A DNA stretch of 49,821 nucleotides. Origin: Shewanella waksmanii ATCC BAA-643 (lineage in GTDB: Bacteria; Pseudomonadota; Gammaproteobacteria; Enterobacterales; Shewanellaceae). Positions 35,769-43,924 of the stretch are shown here, piece by piece. Location: NCBI RefSeq assembly GCF_000518805.1, contig NZ_KI912501.1, positions 10,102-59,922 of the forward strand, written 5' to 3'. Each line of letters opens with the position of its first letter. The stretch's first letter is position 1. The notes under the pieces were generated by a model. That model did not search any database, was not told the DNA's origin, and worked only from the letters and a program-made list of their open reading frames with translations. Both the position numbers and the translations under genes were made by a program.

Positions 35769-36721
35769 TACGCTGCCAACAAGCCCTGCTATTGATGAGT
35801 CTTGTGGCAATCACCTTATTGACTAATATTAGCCGCGCACAAGATGTCATCGTGGTTCAAGACAGCCAAGGCCAACATACATTCGAGCATGTACCATCAC
35901 GGGTAGCAGCGCTCAACTGGGATATTGCCGAGCAAGTATTGGCACTGGGTGTCACGCCCATTGCGATGCCGGACATCGGCGAATACCGTCAATGGGTTAT
36001 GAAACCAGAAGTGCCCGACAGTGTGATGGATATTGGCAGCCGTGTTGAGCCAAACTTGCAGCGTCTAGCGTCACTCAAGCCGGATGTGATTATTATTGCC
36101 TCGCCACAGTTAGACTTAATGCCGCGGCTACAGCAAATTGCGCCAGTACTGTTTTTTCAAACCTACAGCGAGCAGCATAATAACGCCCAAGCTGCAATTG
36201 ATAATTTTAAGCATATCGCCACACTATTGGGCCGCCGGCAACAGGCAGAGCAACGACTGGCGCAAATGGATCAACGCTTAGCAGACTTAAAAACACAGCT
36301 CATGCAAGCCTATGCGGGCCAGCTACCAACCGTCACTACCTTTCGCTTTGCCAGTATGACCTCGGTATATCAATACGGTGATAACTCAACTGCGCAGTAT
36401 GCGTTGCAGCGCTTGGGTATTGCGCCGGCAATCAAGCAAGGGCCGACCCAATGGGGCGTGAAACAGCAGCGACTGAAAAACCTTAGGCATATTGGTGAAG
36501 GGGTGGCTTTGTATTTCGAGCCCTTTGCCCAGGAGGAGCAACTGGCGGGCAGTGTGATGTGGAATGCCATGCCGTTTGTTCGGGATGGCAAAATGAGCTC
36601 AGTGGCCTCGGCGTGGAATTACGGTGGCGCGGTATCAATAGAGTATATGGCTGAGGCCTTGACCCAAAGCCTATTGGCTATTGCACCGCGTAAAACCAGT
36701 GCTACTGAGGTGACCCCATGA
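35762..36721 (+). CDS. Siderophore periplasmic binding protein (FhuD-like)
   Basis: 319 aa with signal peptide (LLLMSLVAITLLTNISRAQ) and the helical-backbone binding fold of FhuD/BtuF proteins (VAALNWDIAEQVLALGVTPI, LASLKPDVIIIA, and a long central helix). FhuD-type members carry ferric hydroxamates to the permease. Overlaps both neighbours (7 bases before; ATGA after). Confidence 0.92.
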   Translation: MLVRCQQALLLMSLVAITLLTNISRAQDVIVVQDSQGQHTFEHVPSRVAALNWDIAEQVLALGVTPIAMPDIGEYRQWVMKPEVPDSVMDIGSRVEPNLQRLASLKPDVIIIASPQLDLMPRLQQIAPVLFFQTYSEQHNNAQAAIDNFKHIATLLGRRQQAEQRLAQMDQRLADLKTQLMQAYAGQLPTVTTFRFASMTSVYQYGDNSTAQYALQRLGIAPAIKQGPTQWGVKQQRLKNLRHIGEGVALYFEPFAQEEQLAGSVMWNAMPFVRDGKMSSVASAWNYGGAVSIEYMAEALTQSLLAIAPRKTSATEVTP

Positions 36722-38724
36722 TGGCTTCGGTGAGCTTGCGCTATCTGTTCTGCCTAGCCATCTTGTTGGTGTTCTGCGTCATATCTGCGCAAGTCGACAC
36801 CCAAATTAGTTTAGCGCAGCAATGGCAGTTACTGATTCACTTCGCTGAGCGCGGCAACTTGGCTAATGACTTTGACGCTATCATGTTTGTCGAAGCGCAA
36901 ATGCCGCGTATTGTGATGGCATTGATGGTGGGGGCGGTATTAGGTTTAGTCGGTAGCTTGATGCAGCAACTAACCCAAAACCCATTGGTATCACCAATGA
37001 CTTTAGGTACCGCTTCCGGTGCCTGGTTGGCGTTAGTGGCGATGAATGTGTGGTTCCCAGCCTGGGTTGGCGATTACGCGCCGCTGGCGGCAACAACGGG
37101 TGCCATGCTGACCTTAGGCTTAGTGATTCTTATCGCCGGCATCAATAACTTGTCTGGTTTACCTGTGGTGCTGGCAGGTATGGCGGTTAATATCTTACTG
37201 GGCGCGGTAGCGACAGCCATTATCTTGCTTAACGATCAATACGCGAAAAACCTGTTTATTTGGGGGGCGGGTGATTTAGCACAAAACGGTTGGCAGCAAG
37301 TGCAGTGGTTATGGCCCAAGCTTATGATCGCTATTCTGATTTTTGTGTTTGCGCCGCGTATTCTAGCGTTATTACGCATGGGACAAGCCGGCGCAGCTGC
37401 CCGTGGTTTAAATATCATCCCTGCAATTTTAGGATTATTTACCTTAGGTATTTGGCTCGTGTCTGTGTCGATCACCACCGTTGGCGTGATCAGTTTTATT
37501 GGCCTATTAGCACCTAATATTGCCCGGCAATTGGGGGCTCGGACTCCCAAAGATGAGCTGCTGCTAAGTATGTTATTAGGTGCAATCGTGCTGGTGGCGA
37601 CCGATGCGCTAGCAATGCTGATGAGCACGCTGACTTTCGATGTGGTGCCTTCAGGTACCGCGGCCGCCCTGATTGGCGCGCCCGCGTTAATATGGTTTAC
37701 GCGACGTAAATTATCAGCGCAAGATCAGTTGTCATTTTCAATGCCTAAAAGTGCCTACCAAATGCGCGCATCCGGGGTGGTATGGATGGCTGTGGGCGTG
37801 GCGGTATTAGCAGTGGTATCGCTGCTATTTGGCCAAGCCACTATTGACGCGCATACTGTTTGGCAGTGGCAGCTACCCAGTGCTTTTGATTGGCAAATTC
37901 AATGGCCAAGGCTCACGACCAGTATCGCCGCTGGAGCTGGTTTGGCAGTGGCTGGGGTGCTGCTGCAACGTTTGATTTATAACCCATTGGCAAGCCCCGA
38001 TATTCTCGGGATATCGGCCGGTGCTACCTGCGCATTGGTCGCTGGCAGTGTCTTTATTGGGTTGAATATTTTTGATGCCGCACCTTTCATTGCATTTGCG
38101 GGTAGCATGGCCGTACTCGGCCTACTGTTACTGCTTGGCAGACGGCACCAATTTGCACCATCTATGCTGATTTTAACCGGCATTGCGTTAACGGCACTCA
38201 TTGAAGCCCTAGTGCAATTTGCGCTGGCGCGCGGTGATGAAACCTCTTACACCATTTTGAGTTGGTTAGCTGGGTCGACATATCGGGTCTCTAATGTGGC
38301 GTCTTTGTGGCTGCTGTTTGGCGTAGCGGGTTTAATGGCATTTGCACTGTTGACCAGCCGCTGGTTAACACTGATTTCAACGGGCCGTGATTTTGCCAAG
38401 GCGAGAGGTCTCAATGTTCCTCGCGCATTTCTTCTGCTGCTTTGCTGTGTGGCATTGCTGTGTGCATTTGTGACAGCCACGATGGGGCCTGTGGCTTTTG
38501 TGGGTTTGCTTGCGCCGCATATGGCGGTGATGCTGGGAGCGAAAAAAGCGCAGCAGCAATTACCGGTTGCAGCCTTGATGGGAGCGGGCCTGATGATTTT
38601 GTCAGACTGGATAGGGCAGAACGTGGTTTATCCGTCGCAGATTGCGGCGGGCACTGTGGTGTCTGTTGTGGGTGGCATGTACTTTATTTTACTGCTCATT
38701 AAAGGTCAGCGAGCCAGCCGATAA
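36718..38724 (+). CDS. Double-length Fe-siderophore permease (FhuB-like)
   Basis: 668 aa, made of two homologous FecCD-type halves of about 330 aa each, as in FhuB. Each half has the QQLTQNPLVSPMTLGTASGA / QRLIYNPLASPDILGISAGA motif and the GVISFIGLLAPNIAR / GPVAFVGLLAPHMAV coupling helix. About 20 membrane segments are expected. It pairs with the FecE/FhuC-like ATPase; the single fused chain supports a hydroxamate-type substrate. Confidence 0.94.
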   Translation: MMASVSLRYLFCLAILLVFCVISAQVDTQISLAQQWQLLIHFAERGNLANDFDAIMFVEAQMPRIVMALMVGAVLGLVGSLMQQLTQNPLVSPMTLGTASGAWLALVAMNVWFPAWVGDYAPLAATTGAMLTLGLVILIAGINNLSGLPVVLAGMAVNILLGAVATAIILLNDQYAKNLFIWGAGDLAQNGWQQVQWLWPKLMIAILIFVFAPRILALLRMGQAGAAARGLNIIPAILGLFTLGIWLVSVSITTVGVISFIGLLAPNIARQLGARTPKDELLLSMLLGAIVLVATDALAMLMSTLTFDVVPSGTAAALIGAPALIWFTRRKLSAQDQLSFSMPKSAYQMRASGVVWMAVGVAVLAVVSLLFGQATIDAHTVWQWQLPSAFDWQIQWPRLTTSIAAGAGLAVAGVLLQRLIYNPLASPDILGISAGATCALVAGSVFIGLNIFDAAPFIAFAGSMAVLGLLLLLGRRHQFAPSMLILTGIALTALIEALVQFALARGDETSYTILSWLAGSTYRVSNVASLWLLFGVAGLMAFALLTSRWLTLISTGRDFAKARGLNVPRAFLLLLCCVALLCAFVTATMGPVAFVGLLAPHMAVMLGAKKAQQQLPVAALMGAGLMILSDWIGQNVVYPSQIAAGTVVSVVGGMYFILLLIKGQRASR

Positions 38725-38763
38725 GCAGGTATGCTTAGGGATTATTTTAAGGAGGAAATCACT

Positions 38764-39075
38764 ATGGTCACCTGTTATGTGCGCTACATTATAGACCCTA
38801 AAAAAATCAGCGAATTTGAAACGTATGCCAAGATGTGGATTCCGTTAGTGGAAAAGTTCGGTGGTCAGCACAATGGTTATTTTCTGCCGTCTGAAGGCGC
38901 TAATAACGTTGCGCTAGCATTGTTTACTTTTGCGAGCTTGGCGGCGTATGAAGGCTATCGCCAGCAGTCGTTAACTTGTCCAGATTGCCAGAAGGCATTT
39001 CAATTCGGCGCTGAAACCGATTGTATAGTGAGTTATGAACGCAGCTTTTTTAGGCCAGTTCTAGCGGCGAATTAG
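38764..39075 (+). CDS. NIPSNAP-family protein
   Basis: 103 aa with a ferredoxin-like NIPSNAP fold (VTCYVRYIIDPKKISEFETY and HNGYFLPSEGANNVALALF), plus CPDC near the C-terminus. A strong AAGGAGG (38749-38755) precedes the ATG at 38764. It lies 39 bases after the permease gene, so it belongs to the siderophore operon, but its role there is unknown. Confidence 0.85.
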   Translation: MVTCYVRYIIDPKKISEFETYAKMWIPLVEKFGGQHNGYFLPSEGANNVALALFTFASLAAYEGYRQQSLTCPDCQKAFQFGAETDCIVSYERSFFRPVLAAN

Positions 39076-39112
39076 TCCATCCTTATCGACGGTTTCCCTA
39101 TAAAGCTGTCGG

Positions 39113-40762
39113 TTAAAAATGGCGTTTGACTTGGAATTGCCACTCCCATTTATCGACATTAGGGCCGGTTCTATAAGGTACGGTAAAGTTGATATGGGCC
39201 ACATTACCGTAGCTTGAACGTGATGAATAGATGCGTGCGCCAATGCCAACACTGCCAATAGGGCCGTCAATGGCATTGGTTTGATAGTTGCCGCCACTCG
39301 CTTCACCCAAATCGGTAAACACCGCCCAGCCTAAATCAGCTAATTGATAAAGATTGATATTGGGGTAGTTACGAATTTCAGTGGTGAATAGCCACTGGTT
39401 ATCCCCATGTTGATAATCATTTGGGTAGCCACGCACCCCGGTTTCATCGCCAAGCGTCATGGGTTGGTCGAGGTAATTATTCTTCGAACCAGTGAGCCTG
39501 ACTTTGCTATATGAGGTCCATTTAGGCGTGATGTGATAAAAATACTCCGCGCTAAACGAGGCTTTGTAGCGGTCTGCTTGGGCAGTAGCAAATACCCCCT
39601 CAGCGCTAAAAGACAGTAAAGTGAGGTGATTGTGAGCCTGATAACCGCGTGATGCGTAATAGTTGATATGATAACCGAGGGGGTCACTGTCGTTGAGATC
39701 TTGGGTTTCGATGCCAAGCTTAATAAAGTGGTGCCAGCCTAAGTTAACGTCCTCATTATGACTGATTAAGTGGATATTATTGAGCACCCTAAAATCATCA
39801 TCTAGATACTCATAGGCTAACCAAGGGTAGAGAAAGTCGCGGTCTTGTGGCAATGGAGCATCAGGGTATTCGAGCACGTGGGAAAACTGATGTTTATCTT
39901 GAGTAATACCGAAAAGCAAGCGGCTGCGCGAGGTGGCATTACGGCTAATTCGTCGGCCATATTGTAGGTTTAGATAATCTATTTGATGGGCAAACTCACG
40001 GATGTCTTCACCGTTTTGTTTGATGGTATCGGTGCGTAAATTATCAATAAAATTCACCCCGTACATATCTAGGCTATCAAGGGTATAAAAGGGTTTGTTG
40101 AACAGCAGTTGGGTGGCTTGGCCATCACTGTTGTCGTGAAAATCTACCGCGACCGTTGAATGTTTGATAAACCCATCGAGTGGCGCTTCAATCGCAAATT
40201 TGTAACCGCTGCGATCGTCATCAGAAGAGTAACGCAGTCGAGTGCGGATACCGTAACCAAGCAAATTATCTTCTTTAATCCCCACCGAGAACTTACTTTC
40301 ACCACCACTGTGACTCAGGCTAAAGGTTGGTAGCAGTGACCAGTTATCCCATGTCTCGACTAAAATCACTTGCTCACTGTGGTTATTTTCCTCGTTGGGA
40401 TCAAGTTGGGTAAAGCTAATTTCCGCATCGCGCAGGTAAGCCTCTTTGCGCAATATGCGCTGGGCTTCTTGCAGATCTTTGACTGATACTGTGTCACCTT
40501 CGTCAAATGCCAGCTTGTTTAATATGGTGGATTCTCGGGTATTGATATGTAGGTAGTTGGCCCAGTCGTGAATAAAAAATGCATCTTCATCTGATTCATC
40601 AAAAATGGGGTTACTGACGATAACAATTTTACTGATTTTATGTTCTGAAGCTTGGTTTAGTGCGCTGGAGGTGACCGCGGTGGTGTGGGCTTGTGGTACA
40701 TCGCTCCAAGCTGCGGGGCTGAGAGTGAGCAATAAAATGAACGTACCACAGCGGCTTTTCAA
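39113..40762 (-). CDS. Single-POTRA BamA/TamA-like outer-membrane protein
   Basis: 549 aa. Signal peptide (about 1-20), then one POTRA-type domain (about 43-135; NKLAFDEGDTVSVKDLQEAQ), then a 16-strand-type barrel (LLGYGIRTRLRY, GVRGYPNDYQHGDNQWLFTT) ending in aromatic F. BamA and TamA have more POTRA domains, so this is a short Omp85-family member. The VRGYP motif of Omp85 loop L6 is present. The start is a TTG at 40762 with no strong ribosome site; no better in-frame start is visible. A 15-bp palindrome lies upstream. Function unknown, perhaps outer-membrane lipid or protein insertion. Confidence 0.82.
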   Translation of the reverse strand: MKSRCGTFILLLTLSPAAWSDVPQAHTTAVTSSALNQASEHKISKIVIVSNPIFDESDEDAFFIHDWANYLHINTRESTILNKLAFDEGDTVSVKDLQEAQRILRKEAYLRDAEISFTQLDPNEENNHSEQVILVETWDNWSLLPTFSLSHSGGESKFSVGIKEDNLLGYGIRTRLRYSSDDDRSGYKFAIEAPLDGFIKHSTVAVDFHDNSDGQATQLLFNKPFYTLDSLDMYGVNFIDNLRTDTIKQNGEDIREFAHQIDYLNLQYGRRISRNATSRSRLLFGITQDKHQFSHVLEYPDAPLPQDRDFLYPWLAYEYLDDDFRVLNNIHLISHNEDVNLGWHHFIKLGIETQDLNDSDPLGYHINYYASRGYQAHNHLTLLSFSAEGVFATAQADRYKASFSAEYFYHITPKWTSYSKVRLTGSKNNYLDQPMTLGDETGVRGYPNDYQHGDNQWLFTTEIRNYPNINLYQLADLGWAVFTDLGEASGGNYQTNAIDGPIGSVGIGARIYSSRSSYGNVAHINFTVPYRTGPNVDKWEWQFQVKRHF

Positions 40763-40809
40763 TATAATCCAACCATCAACTTAAGGAGACATAGGCGCTA
40801 AACACGATA

Positions 40810-40824
40810 AATAGGTGACCTATT
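40810..40824. promoter_or_regulatory. 15-bp palindrome upstream of the Omp85-like gene
   Basis: AATAGGT-G-ACCTATT is a perfect 7-1-7 inverted repeat, 47 bases before the TTG start of the minus-strand gene. Its regulator is unknown. Confidence 0.4.
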
Positions 40825-40938
40825 AATAACAGACCGAGTTCCAGCTTTAGTCAAGGTTGGAAACAAAATAAGTAGATGATTTTACATCAACAATCACTAA
40901 CTTACCCTGGATAAGCTAGTGACTGCTGTAAAGATGAA

Positions 40939-42159
40939 TTATAAGGTTTTACGTGGTGGTACGGCGACGTTGGCGAAAATCAGTCCAGCGATGAGTGACA
41001 TAAAAATAAGGAATATTTGTGTGCCAATGTGGCTCTGGTTAAGCATGGTCTCACCCAAAATGAGGGTGTTAAGGCCGATGTAGGTTTTACTGCCGGGTAC
41101 CAAGATAACAATGCCTTGCAGCAATGCGATAGACGCCGGTGCTTTCATCCACCGCGCGTATAGGTTGGAATAGATCCCAACCGCCAGCGCGCCGAAGAAA
41201 ATCCCTATTGAATCGCCCAAGTAGATGCCGCCAAGCATGGCTGAAAAGAAGGCCACGATACCGGCGAGTACTCCCCAAGGGGAGTCTTTAAGGCGCGCTT
41301 TGAAAATAATAACCAGCGCCATAGAAAGAATCGGCACTGCTGACCATATCGCCCATTGCGGTAACGGTTGTGGTTCAAAGTAGATAGCTTCGCCAAAAAT
41401 TGCCTGGCCGATCACCATGCCAAATATGGCGCCAAAATAGAGCTTAAACAGCAACATACACGCATCCATGATGCGGGCAGTACCCGATATCAGATCGCGA
41501 GCGGCTAACTCTGCCAAGCCTAAGGTGAGCGCTAGGCCGGGGATGAAGATAATAATTCCCGATAAAATCACCACCGGAATATTAATACTGGGGTCGTACT
41601 GGGCAATACCACAGGCCGCAATGGCACATAAAATTGCCGCTAGGGGTTCGAGGGTCTCAGCCATACGTTTAGATCGCTCGGCGCGGTAGACCAGCCAATA
41701 AACCATAAATCCGAGCAGTGCCGACCAAAACACATCATTCCAACTGGTGCCCATTAGCATGGCAAAAGCGCCGGCTGAGCTACCAAACGCTAGCAAAGTA
41801 AGCAGGTTACCATAGGGGTTAGGCTTGTTAGCGATCTCTTCAAGACGCTCTAACGCTTCGGCTAAAGTACGCTGCCCAGTCACGAGCTCATCGACCAGTT
41901 CATCGGTACGCGCTAGCGAGCCTAAATCTAGCTCACCGGGTCGCACGCGAGCAACATGGTTATACTCTTGGTCGGTATCATGTTGCAGTACAAAGGTCAT
42001 CGCGGTTGGAGAGATCAGGAAATAGCCGTCGATACCCAGCAAGTTGGAAACCGCTTGTAAGTGAGCTTCTAAACGATAGGCAGGGGTGCCAAATTTGTGC
42101 AAAGATTTGCCCAATTTTATGATAAATCGTCGTTTTTCAATAAACTCTTCGTTGGTCAC
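40939..42159 (-). CDS. ThrE-family threonine/serine exporter
   Basis: About 406 aa from GTG at 42159 (VTNEEFIEKRRFIIKLG). The N-terminal soluble part is followed by about ten membrane segments in two blocks, with the ThrE/DUF1212 motifs (FGTPAYRLEAHL, PTAMTFVLQHD) and the second DUF3815-type half (YARWMKAPASIALLQGIVIL). It is a full-length fused exporter of threonine/serine or similar. A TTG at 42231 is an alternative start, giving 430 aa; neither has a strong ribosome site. Confidence 0.85.
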   Translation of the reverse strand: MTNEEFIEKRRFIIKLGKSLHKFGTPAYRLEAHLQAVSNLLGIDGYFLISPTAMTFVLQHDTDQEYNHVARVRPGELDLGSLARTDELVDELVTGQRTLAEALERLEEIANKPNPYGNLLTLLAFGSSAGAFAMLMGTSWNDVFWSALLGFMVYWLVYRAERSKRMAETLEPLAAILCAIAACGIAQYDPSINIPVVILSGIIIFIPGLALTLGLAELAARDLISGTARIMDACMLLFKLYFGAIFGMVIGQAIFGEAIYFEPQPLPQWAIWSAVPILSMALVIIFKARLKDSPWGVLAGIVAFFSAMLGGIYLGDSIGIFFGALAVGIYSNLYARWMKAPASIALLQGIVILVPGSKTYIGLNTLILGETMLNQSHIGTQIFLIFMSLIAGLIFANVAVPPRKTL

Positions 42160-42543
42160 TGGTGATACCGTCCAATAATCAAGTAGTGAGCCTAGGCTCA
42201 AGCGAGCGCATAGTAACCTATCTTGTGCCAAAAAGGTTAACGAGTTGCAGGTTTTTTTGTGCCTAACACACAGAATAAAAAAATAGGCTAAATTAGCGAT
42301 ATTCTGCTAATTGATGGCAAATCTAACTAGGTGAAAAGTGAGGTTATCACCTATCCTTTAGTGGGCTAAGCTAGCACTTGCTAACTTGAGGTAGTTAACC
42401 TTAAGTCATAAAGCTAAAAAGTAGCGCAATACTCTAAGTAGATGGGTGGTTTCTGTTTAAGTTATTATTTTTCATATCAATTGCAAACCAATAACTTCCA
42501 GCATAAGTTAGCCTGTAATAGCAGCAAATAAACGGCGGTAATC
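42160..42543. other. Divergent intergenic region ThrE / binding protein
   Basis: I see no gene, clear operator or terminator in this stretch of about 380 bases (the first 72 could belong to ThrE). It is AT-rich and must hold promoters for both neighbours. CTTGAGG..CCTTAAG (near 42385) is only a weak imperfect palindrome. Confidence 0.5.
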
Positions 42544-43311
42544 ATGGGTGAATGGGCAAGGTGTCGACGGCTATGGATATGCCTATGTATTGCTGTAGGC
42601 TGGTGCCAGTCTGTTGCCGTAGCTGACAACAAGCTTATTGTGGTTGCTGAAGAAATGGTGCCCTATCAATTTCATCAGCAGGGTGAGCTCCATGGTTTGT
42701 CCATTGAAATCATTAAGCGCTTAGACCAACTCGTAGGCCAAACGCCGGCAATTGATATTTACCCCTGGAGTCGCGCCATCTATTTGGCTAGCACTCGGCC
42801 AAACACCATTATTTTAGGGATCACCAAAACCCAGGCTCGACTCGCCCAATTTCATTGGGTAGGCGAGCTGCCATTTTGGGACGAATTATGGATATGGACC
42901 CGCAAAGAAAATCTACAGTTAACCTTAGATGATTGGCCACAACGGGTGAATTATCTAACGAGTTTACCCAGAGATGATGCCAATATCCCCATGCTTGAGA
43001 GTCACGGTTTTATCCGTAACCAAAACCTGTATATCACCAATGGTTTTAGCCAGAGCATCGGTTTACTAAGAAAAGGGCGGATTGATTTTATTCTTTCTGG
43101 TCGCCACTCTTTTGCCTACCTACTTGAAAAAATGGCAGATGATCATGTTATTGTAGCCCATTCACCTGTGGTGAAGTCTGCGCCGACGCCAATGGCCATT
43201 GCCATGAACTTAGACAGTGATACTGAGCTTGTTGCGGCCTACCAAGCCGCATTTGCAGAACTAAAACAATCAGGCGAGCTACAAGCCATTGTGGATAAAT
43301 GGCTAGATTAA
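42544..43311 (+). CDS. Periplasmic solute-binding protein, family 3-like
   Basis: 255 aa. A signal peptide (ending about 27, SVAVA) precedes an SBP_bac_3-type fold (LIVVAEEMVPYQFHQQGELH GLSIEIIKRL region at about 29-58, then WSRAIYLA). No ABC permease lies nearby, as is common for Shewanella-type family-3 proteins that may act as orphan sensors. Substrate unknown. Confidence 0.85.
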   Translation: MGEWARCRRLWICLCIAVGWCQSVAVADNKLIVVAEEMVPYQFHQQGELHGLSIEIIKRLDQLVGQTPAIDIYPWSRAIYLASTRPNTIILGITKTQARLAQFHWVGELPFWDELWIWTRKENLQLTLDDWPQRVNYLTSLPRDDANIPMLESHGFIRNQNLYITNGFSQSIGLLRKGRIDFILSGRHSFAYLLEKMADDHVIVAHSPVVKSAPTPMAIAMNLDSDTELVAAYQAAFAELKQSGELQAIVDKWLD

Positions 43312-43339
43312 GCTTGCCAATGGATAACAAGGAAGACAG

Positions 43340-43744
43340 ATGACGTTTGCTATTTCGGGGTTATATATCAGTTTAACCGCTATTTTAGTGGTGGTGTTAG
43401 CGATGCGGGTGGTTAAGTTACGCCGGTTACACAAGGTTGGTATCGGTACTGCAGATAATCGCGCACTCGAGCTGGCCTGTCGCGTGCATGGCAATTTAGT
43501 GGAGAATGCACCATTTGTTTTGCTATTAATGGTGGTGGCAGAATCACAAGGTCTTGCACCGCTATGGTTGCACATTGTGGGTATCAGTTGGATTGTTGCT
43601 CGCCTATTGCATGCTATGGGGCTGACTCAAGGCAATGGCGGCTATCATTATGGGCGTTTTATGGGTGGGTTAATTAGCTGGTTGCTTGTCCTTACGCTGT
43701 CTGTGGTTAATATCATTTTTTTTGCATTTAGTGCATTTTCTTAA
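43340..43744 (+). CDS. MAPEG-family membrane protein
   Basis: 134 aa with four membrane segments and the MAPEG signature RVHGNLVENAPFVLLL. The family includes membrane glutathione transferases and related eicosanoid-type enzymes; bacterial members are poorly characterised. It is 28 bases after the binding-protein gene, with AAGGAAG upstream of the ATG. Confidence 0.88.
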   Translation: MTFAISGLYISLTAILVVVLAMRVVKLRRLHKVGIGTADNRALELACRVHGNLVENAPFVLLLMVVAESQGLAPLWLHIVGISWIVARLLHAMGLTQGNGGYHYGRFMGGLISWLLVLTLSVVNIIFFAFSAFS

Positions 43745-43924
43745 AGGTTTGGTTGATTTTTGTTCGCCTAGAGCTGCCTGAGCCTGTTATACTCCGCGTC
43801 CATTTTAGTCAGTGATGAGGTTGTTATACTGTCGAAGTTTACCTGATTTATCGCCGCTTTTTGTGGTGCAGGTTTATACTTAATGTTCAGATAACGACTG
43901 TAGCAGAGTTAGGCACCTAGATAC

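Noticed and set aside
38442..38702. Cys/Gly-rich frame inside the permease gene
   Set aside because: A shadow in another frame of the FhuB-like gene, with no ribosome site or family match.
42340..42420. Operator-like CTTGAGG/CCTTAAG repeat upstream of the binding-protein gene
   Set aside because: Imperfect and short; within chance for an AT-rich gap.
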